Source of the DNA: Rubripirellula reticaptiva
GTDB lineage: Bacteria; Planctomycetota; Planctomycetia; Pirellulales; Pirellulaceae
Length of the DNA stretch: 64,000 nt
Direction: 5' to 3'
Assembly: GCF_007860175.1 (NCBI RefSeq)
Contig: NZ_SJPX01000002.1
Span: forward strand, 1,302,001 to 1,366,000
Shown here: positions 37,252-47,076 of the stretch, one piece after another
How positions within the stretch are numbered: position 1 is the stretch's first letter
Layout: every line of letters starts with the position of its first letter
Position numbers and translations under genes: made by a program
The notes under the pieces: model-generated
Seen by the model: only the letters and a program-made list of their open reading frames with translations
Database searches by the model: none
Told to the model about the DNA's origin: nothing

Positions 37252-37573
37252 GAAGATCTACGTTTGAATGAACGAGACTTAGTTTGAGTGGTCCGACCAA
37301 AGACACTTCCAAGTACGATAATGTCGACGACAGTGTTCGGCAAGTTGCGTCACAAAATTTCATCGAATCGTCGTCGATCCAAGATCTTGCTTACCGTGCC
37401 AAAACTTGACTGCCCTCGGTTCCCCCGCCGAGGACACCTACCCCAACGGCGTTTGATTCCGCAGCCCAAGGTCACCCGCGCGAGCGCCGGCGAACCCAGG
37501 GAACACTTCGCGAATCGAGATCGCTTCGCGGCGATGGACATTGGATAGACGGGGCAACCGAGAAACAGCGTTC
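37252..37573. other. Intergenic region without a gene
   Basis: Lies between the His/Cys-rich gene and the tolC stop codon. A short stem CCTCGG/CCGAGG occurs near 37412-37431, without a T run. It probably holds the promoter of the His/Cys-rich gene. No coding potential seen. Confidence 0.5.
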
Positions 37574-40498
37574 TTAGAACGTTAACTCTGTCGGCAACGC
37601 TTTCACGTCAACCGGCTCGATGCTCGCCGAACCTGCCGCCGAGTCTGCCGATTCGACTGAGCTAGGGACAAGTTCGTTGATGCCGCCGGCTTCGATCATC
37701 AGTGCGGGCGCGATACCGGTGTCCGACTGAGTTGGAACGCCCGATGTCGTTTGCAAGAAACTCTTGAAACTCGGTTCCGGTGGCAGCGGGTTGTATGGCA
37801 AGCAACAGTTGGTGCATTGTCCATCGATCAAACCACCGGATGTTGTTCCCGGCAGCGTCAGTAAATACTCTGGTGAAAGCTCACCCGGTTCGATCCACAA
37901 ACCCTCGGGCGTGATTTCCATCGTGCCCAAGTCAAAGTCAAGTCCTCGTCGTACGACTTCGTAGTTGACGAAGATATTCAGCAGACCGTTTTGGGCATCC
38001 AGCAAATCGCTAAGTGCACTGATCGCGTCACGAGCAGCCGTCGGGCCGGCCGAGCGACCGCGGGCATCACCGATCGCCCGGATGTCAGCGTTCAACTCGA
38101 TTTGCTGAGCCGCGATGCGAACGGATTGGCGACCGAGTTCGAACGTCAAACGGTTGGCCTGCATCTGACGAATTTCAGCACGCAGCAACTGCCAAATTCC
38201 GTCTTCAAGTCCATAGTAGTCACGCTTGGATTGTTCGTACCGGATCAAGGTTGTTCGATAAGCGTTTCGTTCAAGCAGCCGTGTGATCGGAGCATCCCAA
38301 CGCAAACCGACTCGCAGCCGGCCCGTGTTCGTTCGCAGGTCCAGCGGGTTATTGCCGACGTTTTGCATGTCGCCGCTGAATTCCAAATCCAACGTGCTTT
38401 CCAAGTCATCGGCGACGACTTCGATCGCTCGCCAATTATCCACCAGCGATGCACGAGCGTTGGCCAAGTCGCGACGATTCTTGCGTGCGATTTCAAACGC
38501 AGCCTCAGGCGAGATATCGACCGATGGAAGCACCACTCGTTCGGTACGAGCACGAGCTTGGATCAATTGCAACGCCAACACATCGTCGCCCAAGTTGGAC
38601 AACAAATCTTGAGACGCCAAAATCAAATCGTCACGCAGGGTCTCGGACAGTTTTGCCGGCTCCAAATCGCCCCCCTCTTCGTCCAACACTTCATCAAGCC
38701 GTTCCTGCAGTTTGGTGATCTTGGCAGTATAGGATTCAAACCGCTCTTTCAGCCTAACGTAGGAACTCTTCAATTGCGGCCCCAGGTTCTTGAGCTCGTC
38801 GATGTCGAAGATCGACTCGTCGATTTCCGAGACGTTCAGAAGTCCACAAATGCTTTGCTGTTCGGTGTTGTAAACCTTCATCAACTCTTCGTTTTGCTTT
38901 TGCCGTTCCGCCAGCGATTCGTTGAAGGTTTCAACGTCCTTGGCAACGGCAGGCAAGTCGTCGGCAATCAAGGTTCGATTGAATTCGGCCAACGGTTCTA
39001 GTTCGTCACGAAGCGTTTCAAGTGTTTTCGCCAGCTCTTCGCTCCACTGCAGCGTCGACTCGGGCAGGTCCGTGTCGGGATCGATGTCGAAACTGTTGCG
39101 TTCAAGAATCGCGACATTCAAAACACCCACTTTCGAACGCAGTGCACTGAGTTCTTCGCGGCGCAGCAAGAGCGTACGATCAATCAATTCGAACTGATCC
39201 AAGAACGAGTCGTTCAGTTTCGCACAAATGTAAGGCGGCAAACCAAGGGTTCGCAAAAACGCATCGACCGATCTTTGATAGGTAGCTTGTTGGTTGACCA
39301 AGTCCGACTGCGAACGCAGCAAACTAGATCGCGACTGAGCGACTTGCAGACGCTGGCGGACGATCGATTCAGCGTCATCAGGAATCGTCGTCAACAATTC
39401 AATCAAGGTGTCTTCGAGCACCAGCAAGAACTCACTTTGTCGTGCGATGTTTTCTTCTTGGTTGCGGATTCGCAGCTGGGTTTGCAGCAGCCCTAAATAA
39501 CCGCCCGCGCTGCCGACGTTCCCGACGCTGACGGCCGGCACGTTGTTGCCCAATCCGCCAGAGCTAAAACCGCCGCCGCGCAGTGTGCTTTCGATGCTTC
39601 GGCCGACGGTAACGTTCAAGAAGAAACTACGACGATAACGTTCGAAGGAACGAACATTTGCCAGCAACGCTCGTTCGGCGAACGTCAAGTCTTCCAGCAC
39701 TCGGTCACGACCGGCACGGCGCAGCAGGGGTTGGATCAGCGAAAAGTCCAAAACCGTCGTGGCGCTTTGAGTGTTCGGGCCGCTCAGTTCCCAAACGATG
39801 CTGTTGGCGACACCGGCAACCAGTTCACCGCCGGTTGCAAAGCTTCGTTGCAGTGCCAAGTCTCGCCGACCATTGCTGTTGGGGCCGATTTCAAAACGTG
39901 TGCTGCTGTCGCCCCCTGCACCTCGCCGGCGCGGCCCGTCGGCGGTCAAGAAGGTTTGGGCACCGCCGAAGAACTGAGTGTCAAAGGCGAATCGCTCGGC
40001 GCTGACCTGCAGCGCGGACAAATACAACTGTTCGACTTGAGCTTGATAGTCGGGCGAATGGAGTAGCGCGATTTGAACCGCATTTTCCAGATTCAGCACC
40101 AAGACGCCGTCGTCATCGAGCGGCAAGAATTGCCACCAGTCTGGACTTTCCGAAGTATTGGTCAGCCCCGCCGCTTCCCACATCGGGTAACCACGACGGC
40201 CGTCGACACACTGCATGTATCGGTACGATGACGGATCATCCAGCGGCATCGGCTGGAAGTCCAAATCGAACGGATTGAACATACGGCTGCGACGATCCAC
40301 ATCGATTCGAACGGGTGAGCTCGGCGGGCGGGCGACGTGCGACGACTTTTCGGCGATCAACGCATGGGCCTCGCAATCAGCCTGTTTGCGATATTGTTGG
40401 CGGTGGCATCCGGTCGAAACCGCCATGATCGATGCCAACATTGCCAAGCTGACCGCCATCATGGGGGCAACAGCCGTTAGATTGCGATGAATGTTCAT
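37574..40498 (-). CDS. Large TolC-family outer membrane lipoprotein
   Basis: 974 residues, about twice the usual TolC length. The ATG at 40498 is followed by a signal and lipobox (SIMAVSTGC), so it is likely a lipoprotein. TolC-like halves are visible: ENAVQIALLHSPDYQAQVEQ near residue 140 and AFEIARKNRRDLANARASLVDNW near 690. Between them lies an unusually long coiled-coil insert (about 480-620) rich in Glu/Leu. The protein acts as an outer-membrane channel for efflux or secretion. No adjacent pump or adaptor gene; the HlyD cluster is 5 kb away. Confidence 0.87.
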   Translation of the reverse strand: MNIHRNLTAVAPMMAVSLAMLASIMAVSTGCHRQQYRKQADCEAHALIAEKSSHVARPPSSPVRIDVDRRSRMFNPFDLDFQPMPLDDPSSYRYMQCVDGRRGYPMWEAAGLTNTSESPDWWQFLPLDDDGVLVLNLENAVQIALLHSPDYQAQVEQLYLSALQVSAERFAFDTQFFGGAQTFLTADGPRRRGAGGDSSTRFEIGPNSNGRRDLALQRSFATGGELVAGVANSIVWELSGPNTQSATTVLDFSLIQPLLRRAGRDRVLEDLTFAERALLANVRSFERYRRSFFLNVTVGRSIESTLRGGGFSSGGLGNNVPAVSVGNVGSAGGYLGLLQTQLRIRNQEENIARQSEFLLVLEDTLIELLTTIPDDAESIVRQRLQVAQSRSSLLRSQSDLVNQQATYQRSVDAFLRTLGLPPYICAKLNDSFLDQFELIDRTLLLRREELSALRSKVGVLNVAILERNSFDIDPDTDLPESTLQWSEELAKTLETLRDELEPLAEFNRTLIADDLPAVAKDVETFNESLAERQKQNEELMKVYNTEQQSICGLLNVSEIDESIFDIDELKNLGPQLKSSYVRLKERFESYTAKITKLQERLDEVLDEEGGDLEPAKLSETLRDDLILASQDLLSNLGDDVLALQLIQARARTERVVLPSVDISPEAAFEIARKNRRDLANARASLVDNWRAIEVVADDLESTLDLEFSGDMQNVGNNPLDLRTNTGRLRVGLRWDAPITRLLERNAYRTTLIRYEQSKRDYYGLEDGIWQLLRAEIRQMQANRLTFELGRQSVRIAAQQIELNADIRAIGDARGRSAGPTAARDAISALSDLLDAQNGLLNIFVNYEVVRRGLDFDLGTMEITPEGLWIEPGELSPEYLLTLPGTTSGGLIDGQCTNCCLPYNPLPPEPSFKSFLQTTSGVPTQSDTGIAPALMIEAGGINELVPSSVESADSAAGSASIEPVDVKALPTELTF

Positions 40499-40963
40499 AA
40501 GGTGGGCCAATCGTCGAAAGCCAAGGAATCGTTGTCGTGTGATGAACCGGCACAATTTGCACAGCCGGTCCCGGACTCTCTCGATTTCGGTGTTTTCGCG
40601 GATCAGATCCCGGACTAGATTGCTTTGACGGCCGTTTTTGATGACACTGGCGACCGGTAGTATCGATTAGTCCGAATATTCGGGTCCTTGCGAATTGTCT
40701 CGATTGGCAGGCTTCCACTGGTCCTTGAGCTGATCAAATCAGACAATGAGCTCAGGTTTGCCGAGAAATCCTTGACGGTGCAAATTGCCCAACTTAGTAT
40801 TCGGGGAGGCACTTTCCGCCACTCGTCTGCCATTTTTGGTGTTCACCGCTCAAAAATGAGGGTTTCAGCGGTTCAGATTCCGATACGGACTACTGGACGC
40901 TGATAAATCTGGCGGGAGCCGCTTTTCCCTTTCACTCGCCGCGATGGTGATTTCAAAACGACT
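40499..40963. other. Divergent intergenic region
   Basis: 465 bp between the divergent tolC-like gene and the hypothetical at 40964. Apart from the promoter at 40772-40800, nothing gene-like was seen. Confidence 0.5.
40772..40800 (+). promoter_or_regulatory. Sigma-70-type promoter
   Basis: TTGACG (40772-40777), a 17-nt spacer and TAGTAT (40795-40800). Expected transcription start is about 40807, giving a leader of about 155 nt before the gene at 40964. Strong match to the consensus; found by eye only. Confidence 0.5.
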
Positions 40964-42415
40964 ATGAAGTTTGTCATCCTCGGTTTGTTGGTCGTTCTCC
41001 TGATCGGCTTCTTCGTCATGGTCTGGAAAGCTGCCTCTGGTTGGCGCTGGTTCCAGATCGTGCCCGTCTGCATCACCATGCTATTGGCGGTCCTTTTCCT
41101 ATTCCCGACCGCTGGCGTGCTAAAAAGCCGTTCAGAATGGCACAAGGTTCACGAAAAGCTTGAAAAACAGGCGGCGATCGTCGAAGCCGAACATCGGCTG
41201 ATCTCGCGCGGCGATCCAGCCGATCCGTCGGCGGGCGAGGGTGTCCGTCGGTTGTCGCAACGCCTGTCAAAGCTTGGCATTGAAGCAGGTCGACGCTGGC
41301 GCAATCTTCAAATGAAGAATGTAGCCGACAACCAAATCACGCTGGTCGAACCACGACCGGACACCGACGTTGAGGGCATCCCCGGTGAAGAACCCGCCGC
41401 GCCAGTTGCCGACCAGACCCCGCTGATCCCGGTCAACTTAGTGGTGTACGGCTTCGGCGAAACGCCCAACGCTGAGCTGCAAACACTTATCCCAACGTTC
41501 TATTTGGGTGAGTTCCGTGTCACTGCAAGCACACCGAACCAAATCACAGTCACACCGACCGGGCCACTCGAACCCGCACAACTGCAAGCGATCAGCAGTG
41601 GCAAAGCACGCAGTTGGTCGATTTATGAGCTGCTGCCGCTCGATGGTCACTCGCCATTCATTGCCGAAGGCAGCGTCACGAGCGAAGACAATTACCTAGG
41701 ACGGATCGACGATGAATTGGTCAAATCGCTGTTAGGCAAATCGGTTTCGCCGGAAACGCTGAAGAATTATCTGCGTGACGGCACCCGCGCGACTCAGGAC
41801 GATCCTCCGCTAAGCCGTTGGACCAAAATTCAATTCCTCAAGAATCACTCGATCGAAGTGGACAGCCCGGACCAACGAGGAGCGCTCGAAGGTGGTTTCT
41901 TTGACGGAACCGGACGAGCCGTTGACGGTCGATTGCAGCGTGGCGATGGCGGTTCGGTAAAGTTCAAAAAGGACGACATCATCCTAGTCAAGGAAGACGC
42001 GGCCGATGTTTTGGTGGATGACGGCGCGGCTAAATTGATTGACCGCTACTATTTGCGACCTTTGAACGACTACCGATTCATCTTGCGACACATTCGTTTG
42101 CGTTTGGCCGAACTGGAAAACCGCAAATCGGAACTCTCCACTGCTCAAACGGTGCTGACCGAGGCAATCGACAAGAGCAACGGGATGCTAGTCACCAACC
42201 AGGACATCAAAGTCAAGTTGGAACAAGACCTGAAGCAATTCGAAATCGAAGCCAGCGCCATCAACGACTACATGACTGAGTTGAAGACGAACGTCGAATC
42301 CACTCAAAAAGAGATGTCGCGTCTGCACCGCGAAAATCTGGAACTCGAACAGGAACTCGACCGGATTCACCGATCGGTCGAACAGAGCGTGAACGTTCTG
42401 ACGACGGCCCGCTAG
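40964..42415 (+). CDS. Conserved hypothetical membrane protein with C-terminal coiled coil
   Basis: 483 residues. Two N-terminal membrane helices (about 3-20 and 30-50; FVILGLLVVLLIGFFVMVW and IVPVCITMLLAVLFLFP), a basic linker, then a soluble part with a beta-rich region and a long coiled coil from about 370 to the end (LRLAELENRKSELSTAQT, MSRLHRENLELEQELDRI). No enzyme motif. The next gene, also conserved in planctomycetes as far as can be judged, begins 68 bp later. Confidence 0.7.
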   Translation: MKFVILGLLVVLLIGFFVMVWKAASGWRWFQIVPVCITMLLAVLFLFPTAGVLKSRSEWHKVHEKLEKQAAIVEAEHRLISRGDPADPSAGEGVRRLSQRLSKLGIEAGRRWRNLQMKNVADNQITLVEPRPDTDVEGIPGEEPAAPVADQTPLIPVNLVVYGFGETPNAELQTLIPTFYLGEFRVTASTPNQITVTPTGPLEPAQLQAISSGKARSWSIYELLPLDGHSPFIAEGSVTSEDNYLGRIDDELVKSLLGKSVSPETLKNYLRDGTRATQDDPPLSRWTKIQFLKNHSIEVDSPDQRGALEGGFFDGTGRAVDGRLQRGDGGSVKFKKDDIILVKEDAADVLVDDGAAKLIDRYYLRPLNDYRFILRHIRLRLAELENRKSELSTAQTVLTEAIDKSNGMLVTNQDIKVKLEQDLKQFEIEASAINDYMTELKTNVESTQKEMSRLHRENLELEQELDRIHRSVEQSVNVLTTAR

Positions 42416-42482
42416 TCGCCAGTTTTCGGTACAATGGGATCGTTGTTTGACCAACTTTAACTTGTGCAGAGAATTGACAGTC

Positions 42483-42971
42483 ATGACAGGTACGACGGGC
42501 AAATGGGTAGAGGTTGAATTCGATTGCCTTCCGCTGCGAAGCGTGACTCGAATGGACGTCCCAGTCGATGCGTCACCCGCCTACGAGCAGTTTGTACTGC
42601 GAGTCAAAGAGGCGATGAAAATGCACGGCACGCACAACACGTACTATTTGCATCGTGGGACCTGCATCTATCACTTGACCAACGACCCGGCTCGCGGCCA
42701 AATCGAGTTTGCCTTCGAAGGCACCGTGATGACGGGCGAGAAGGATCTGCAGACCAGGGCCGTCGATGTCCGTGTCACGCTGAAAACGGAAACGTGTTCG
42801 TGGCTAAACGAACCAATGGTCGAGTTCTTGAACGAAAGTGTCCGTCACGCTTTGCTGGTCGAGTTTGATCGCTATATCGCCGCTGGTGATTTGCAAAAAA
42901 CCGAGGAACGTATCAAGACGATCCAAGCCGAAAGCGACTCGTCTGAAGGCTTTGTCGGCATGTATCTGTAA
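42483..42971 (+). CDS. Conserved hypothetical protein
   Basis: 162 residues from the ATG at 42483 (MTGTTGKWVEVEFDCLP); an upstream in-frame ATG at 42447 lacks support. Acidic, without membrane segments. Notable stretches are MHGTHNTYYLHRGTCIYHL and a C-terminal helix KTEERIKTIQAESDSSEGF. Not recognised. It follows the membrane protein in the same direction and may be co-transcribed. Confidence 0.65.
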   Translation: MTGTTGKWVEVEFDCLPLRSVTRMDVPVDASPAYEQFVLRVKEAMKMHGTHNTYYLHRGTCIYHLTNDPARGQIEFAFEGTVMTGEKDLQTRAVDVRVTLKTETCSWLNEPMVEFLNESVRHALLVEFDRYIAAGDLQKTEERIKTIQAESDSSEGFVGMYL

Positions 42972-43319
42972 TCCAGCCAAAGACGAAACCACTGCAAGAT
43001 CGGTGATGGCTGGATTGGCAGTCAGTCGGGCTGACAGTCGATTTCCCAGGCCGCATTGAGGAAAAACGACCAGTATCCGACGTTTCTCAGAACTGGCAGT
43101 GCAGAGTCTGATGTCGTGAGATCTCGTCTGGCAAACGTCGAAGGTGACACCCGCGATCGAGATTTTCAGGTTGTCGCTTTTCGGCCCTGATGTTGACTAA
43201 GATATTGCCGAGTACCAAAAGAACTCAACACGTTTGTATTTCAGCGACGTGCCTCATACTTAACGCTGACTGCGACCGGCTCCCCCCGCTAGCGACTACT
43301 CCCACCTTCACACCATCCC
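42972..43319. other. Intergenic region with an inverted repeat
   Basis: AATCCAGCC (42970-42978) pairs with GGCTGGATT (43008-43016), overlapping the stop codon of the preceding gene, but no T run follows. A TTGACT (43193-43198) has no fitting -10 box. No gene seen. The galK promoter probably lies here. Confidence 0.45.
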
Positions 43320-44579
43320 ATGCCGTCAAACTCCTTAAACTCGACTGACACTACGCCCGCAATCTTTGCGTCGGCGGACGACGGAAACGATGCAGCATCT
43401 CGTTACCAAGCGACGGTAGAGCAGCATTTTCAATCGCAGTATGGCCGGCCAGCAACCGTTGTCGTCTCGGCGCCCGGACGTGTCAATTTGATCGGTGAGC
43501 ATATCGATTACAATGACGGCTATGTGCTTCCGCTGGCGATCGAACGATCAGTCGTGATCGCGGCTGCACCGGCCCCCGAAAACGGACCGGCTGGTCAAGC
43601 CAATTTATACAGCATGGATCTGGCCGAATCGGCGGTCATCCGGTTGGACCAGGAACTTCAACCGGGCAGCGAAAGCTGGGTCCGTTATGTCGAAGGCGTC
43701 CTGGACGGGTTCCGCCAACTCGGTGTAGAGATTCCCGCGTTCGATGCGATCGTCGGATCGACCGTGCCGCTCGGCAGCGGCCTGTCCAGCAGTGCGGCAC
43801 TTGAAGTGGCAACCGCGACTCTGCTTGAACAATTGACCGGCCGAACACTCGGCCAAAGCGAAAAGGCATTGCTTTGTCAGAAAGCCGAACACGACTACGC
43901 GGGCGTTCCTTGTGGGATCATGGACCAGTTCAGCAGTGTCTTCGGTAAAGAAAACGAATTGATGCTGATCGATTGCTGCTCGGAAACCGTCGAAGGGATT
44001 CCGTTCAACGCCAGCGATGTTTCAGTCCTAATCACCAACAGCAACGTCAAGCACGCGTTGGTCAACGGCGAGTACGCGGCTCGTCGATCGCAATGCGAAT
44101 CGGCCCTTAAAAAACTGGGCAAGACGTCGTGGCGTGATGTCACCTTGGCCGACGTCGAACAAGCCAACCAGAAAGACGCTGTCGGCCTGAACGAAACCGA
44201 ATTTCGTCGAGCCAGACATGTGGTAACTGAAATCCATCGAACACTGAAAGCGACGGATGCTTTTCGAAACAGTGATTGGGAATTGGCGGGTGAATTGCTA
44301 TACGCCAGCCACGACTCACTGCGAGATGACTACGACGTCAGTTGCCCCGAACTAGACATCTTGGTCGAGATTGCCAGAGACATCGGCGGCGAAAATGGTG
44401 TCTATGGTTCGCGCATGACCGGCGGCGGATTCGGAGGTTGCACGGTTTCTTTGGTTGCTAACGAACACGTTGACGCGGTCATCGCAACCATAACCACAAG
44501 CTATGAATCCAAAACTGGAATCAAGCCTACTTGTTTCTCGAGTCGTCCGGCACGCGGTGCGCACGTTGTGAAGGGCTGA
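43320..44579 (+). CDS. galK: Galactokinase
   Basis: 419 residues. GHMP kinase that phosphorylates alpha-D-galactose at C1, the first kinase step of the Leloir pathway. The signature GRVNLIGEHIDYNDG is at about 53-67, the ATP-binding PLGSGLSSSAALEV near 153-166, and the C-terminal GSRMTGGGFGGCTVSL near 370. The N-terminal about 30 residues are extra compared with typical GalK. It is convergent with the TIGR01777 gene (39-bp gap). Confidence 0.95.
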   Translation: MPSNSLNSTDTTPAIFASADDGNDAASRYQATVEQHFQSQYGRPATVVVSAPGRVNLIGEHIDYNDGYVLPLAIERSVVIAAAPAPENGPAGQANLYSMDLAESAVIRLDQELQPGSESWVRYVEGVLDGFRQLGVEIPAFDAIVGSTVPLGSGLSSSAALEVATATLLEQLTGRTLGQSEKALLCQKAEHDYAGVPCGIMDQFSSVFGKENELMLIDCCSETVEGIPFNASDVSVLITNSNVKHALVNGEYAARRSQCESALKKLGKTSWRDVTLADVEQANQKDAVGLNETEFRRARHVVTEIHRTLKATDAFRNSDWELAGELLYASHDSLRDDYDVSCPELDILVEIARDIGGENGVYGSRMTGGGFGGCTVSLVANEHVDAVIATITTSYESKTGIKPTCFSSRPARGAHVVKG

Positions 44580-44618
44580 TTCAGATCCGAGCAAACCATT
44601 CAAACGCTGACGTCGCGC

Positions 44619-46007
44619 TCACGCGTTTGAAGCCAATCGATCCCGTCCCAGTGTGTATCGCAGAAACAGTTCCAAGTCGTCGAACCGGAAACGGTAGCCG
44701 GCATTTTGCAATTGAACTGGCTCGGCCCGAGTGCTCGACAACAGCAACGCATCGGCCATCTCGCCAAGCGCCGCGCGAAGAGCAAATGCGGGAGCCGGAA
44801 ACAAAGCTGGACGATTCAAAACTCGCCCAAGAGTGCTGGCAAAATCAGCATTCGTGATTGGCGATGGCGATACAAAATTGACTGGCCCGGACAACGCCGG
44901 ATCAGTGATCGCGTGGTACAACGCACCGACGGCATCGTCGATCGCGATCCAGCTCCACCATTGTTTGCCATTCCCTAGCGCTCCACCGGCGAGCTTCGCC
45001 GGAAGCAGCGACTTCTGCAAAGCGCCGCCCTTCGGTGAAAGGATGACTCCGAACCGAGCGTGCACCACCCGGATGCCGGCATCGACGGCCGGCTGGCAGG
45101 CGGACTCCCATTCTTGCGCAACGCTGGCCAGGAAGGAATCATCGGGCTGCGACTGTTCGGTCAATATCTCGTCGCCGCGGTCACCGTAGATGCCAGTTGC
45201 CGAAGCACAGATCAGCACCTTGGGCTTGCAATCGAGCTTGGCAAGTGCCTGGCAAAGCTCGCGCGTCTTGATCACCCGACTATCGCGAATCTCTTTTTTA
45301 ACTTTCTCGGTCCAACGTTGGTCCGCGATCGACTTACCGGCCAAATGAACGACCGCGTCGACTTCGCCAAGCTTGCTCGCTTCCTGATCGCTTGACCAAA
45401 CAGCGATATCATCGGCGCTGTCGCTCGTCGACCGAACGATCGATCGAGCACGGTGACCAAGTAACGTGACGAGCGCCGACAACTGATTGCCGACCAATCC
45501 CGAGCTGCCCGAAATCGCCACGGTCATCGGTTCGATTGGCCGGTCGGCGTGCAGTTGCAAATCATCGTGAGTCAATCGATGCCGAAAAGCAAACATCGAC
45601 TCAATCGTGCTTCGAGCTTTCGCAGCGCCGAAAAGTTTTCCGACCGCCCCCATCGGCAACTGATAGCTAATCTGATCACACAGCGCCGACTGAGTTCCTT
45701 CGCTGCTGAATTCGTGTCGGTGATCCCAAGATGCAAACGGTCCCGAGATTTGGGTATCGGCAAACAGGTGGGGCGGGTCGTACTGAGTGTGCTCGGCGAC
45801 CCAGCGAAACGGCACCCCGAGGATCTTCGTCTTCATCACCACTCGGCTACCGACGGCCAGGCTGTGATCTGAATGCTCTAGCTCGACAGACTCCCAAGGC
45901 GGAACCAAGCGGACTAGCGCCCCGAGACGCTCGTGATAAGCGAACGCTTCGTCGACCGACACAGGCAGAGACACTTTCGCCGCGTAGGTTTCAGTTTTAG
46001 ACATCAA
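44619..46007 (-). CDS. TIGR01777-family epimerase with N-terminal SRPBCC domain
   Basis: 462 residues. Residues 1-150 form a START/SRPBCC-like lipid or ligand-binding domain (FAYHERLGALVRLVPPWE, RHEFSSEGTQSALCDQISY). Residues about 160-455 form an NAD(P)-binding Rossmann domain of the SDR39U1/YfcH type, with VAISGSSGLVGNQLSAL, VVHLAGKSIADQRW, SATGIYGDRGDE and WSWIAIDDAVGALYH. The typical fused architecture suggests action on a hydrophobic ligand held by the first domain. It lies 44 bp after the DJ-1 gene in the amt-PII direction. Confidence 0.92.
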   Translation of the reverse strand: MMSKTETYAAKVSLPVSVDEAFAYHERLGALVRLVPPWESVELEHSDHSLAVGSRVVMKTKILGVPFRWVAEHTQYDPPHLFADTQISGPFASWDHRHEFSSEGTQSALCDQISYQLPMGAVGKLFGAAKARSTIESMFAFRHRLTHDDLQLHADRPIEPMTVAISGSSGLVGNQLSALVTLLGHRARSIVRSTSDSADDIAVWSSDQEASKLGEVDAVVHLAGKSIADQRWTEKVKKEIRDSRVIKTRELCQALAKLDCKPKVLICASATGIYGDRGDEILTEQSQPDDSFLASVAQEWESACQPAVDAGIRVVHARFGVILSPKGGALQKSLLPAKLAGGALGNGKQWWSWIAIDDAVGALYHAITDPALSGPVNFVSPSPITNADFASTLGRVLNRPALFPAPAFALRAALGEMADALLLSSTRAEPVQLQNAGYRFRFDDLELFLRYTLGRDRLASNA

Positions 46008-46051
46008 TGGGTTCCGTTGGAGAACATGATCGGTGGGTGTCCGAATCCACT

Positions 46052-46588
46052 TTAGGCGGACATCAACCCAATCAGTTCGCGACAGAACGCAGGCAGATCA
46101 TCAGGCCGTCGGCTGGTGACGTGATGACCATCGACCACAACTTCGGCGTCTTCGTAGACTGCACCCGCATTGACCAAGTCATCCTTGATCCCCGGTGAGC
46201 CCGTCACTCGGACGCCTTTGTAGACTCCGGCGGAGATGGGGATCCAGCCACCATGACAGATCGCAGCGATCGGTTTCTTAGCGACGTCAAAAGCTCGCAC
46301 CAAATTCAAGACAACTGGGTCGCGGCGAAGCTTGTCCGGCATAAAACCACCAGGCACAACCAGCGCGTCAAAGTCGTCGGCAATCATGTCGTCAATTGCC
46401 GCATCGCTGGTGCACGGATAACCGTGTTTTCCGTTGTAGTGCGCGGCAGCTTTGGGACCGGCGACGACGGTTGCCACGCCGGCTTCTTCGAGCCGAAGCT
46501 TGGGATACCAAAGTTCGAGATCCTCGTAGATCTCGCCCACCAAGATCAAGACGTTTTGCCCAGCCAACGGCAGTTTTGAATCACTCAT
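46052..46588 (-). CDS. DJ-1/PfpI-family protein
   Basis: 178 residues from the ATG at 46588 (MSDSKLPLAGQNVLILVG). Family marks are GEIYEDLELWYP with the acidic residue near 22, VVPGGFMPDKLR and the nucleophile elbow AICHGGW (Cys near 103) followed by His. Members are deglycases, hydratases or chaperone-like proteases; the substrate is unclear. The ATG overlaps the PII stop by 4 nt, so it is likely translated with PII. Confidence 0.92.
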   Translation of the reverse strand: MSDSKLPLAGQNVLILVGEIYEDLELWYPKLRLEEAGVATVVAGPKAAAHYNGKHGYPCTSDAAIDDMIADDFDALVVPGGFMPDKLRRDPVVLNLVRAFDVAKKPIAAICHGGWIPISAGVYKGVRVTGSPGIKDDLVNAGAVYEDAEVVVDGHHVTSRRPDDLPAFCRELIGLMSA

Positions 46589-46932
46589 ATTGCTTCGTTT
46601 CCTGTTTCGCCGGTTCGAATTCGGATGCAATCGTCCATTGGCAACACAAAGATTTTACCGTCACCGATCTCACCATCGGGACCATTACGTCCCCCAGCAA
46701 CAATGGCGTCGATCGTGGGCTGGACAAACTCGTCGTTGACGGCAATCTGCAATTGAACTTTCCGCAACAAATTGACGCTAGAGTCTTGCCCCCGATACGG
46801 TCCCGTCTTGCCCCGTTGTCGACCAAATCCTTGGCAGTCAAGCACCGTCAAACGAACGACCTCGACATTGCTAAGTGCTTCCTTGACAGATTCAAGTTTT
46901 CCCGGTTGGACGATAGCGATAACGAACTTCAC
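46585..46932 (-). CDS. glnK: Nitrogen regulatory protein PII (GlnK/GlnB)
   Basis: 115 residues starting with GTG at 46932 (KFVIAIVQPGKLESVKEAL). PII trimers sense ATP/ADP and 2-oxoglutarate and gate AmtB. The T-loop is GFGRQRGKTGPYRGQDSSVN. Tyr46 is retained, but position 51, the uridylylated Tyr in E. coli GlnB/GlnK, is Ser. The C-terminal signature GDGKIFVLPMDDCIRIRTGE is intact. It lies 419 bp downstream of amt, with a terminator between. Confidence 0.93.
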   Translation of the reverse strand: MKFVIAIVQPGKLESVKEALSNVEVVRLTVLDCQGFGRQRGKTGPYRGQDSSVNLLRKVQLQIAVNDEFVQPTIDAIVAGGRNGPDGEIGDGKIFVLPMDDCIRIRTGETGNEAI

Positions 46933-47076
46933 GGCATTTTCAGTCAGTAGGACAACACAAAAAAACGAGGGCAAGTCATAGCCGATTCTAGACGCCCAGA
47001 GCTCGGTCGACCATGCGCCGTCAGCGAGTAACGATCTACCAGCAACGATCCGCCAGCGATGAACTCACGTTGGTCT

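Noticed and set aside
37991-39001. 336-codon open frame opposite the TolC gene
   Set aside because: Mirror of the coiled-coil region of TolC; no ribosome site or family match.
43193-43221. TTGACT as a -35 box for galK
   Set aside because: The expected -10 position reads CAAAAG, unlike any promoter.
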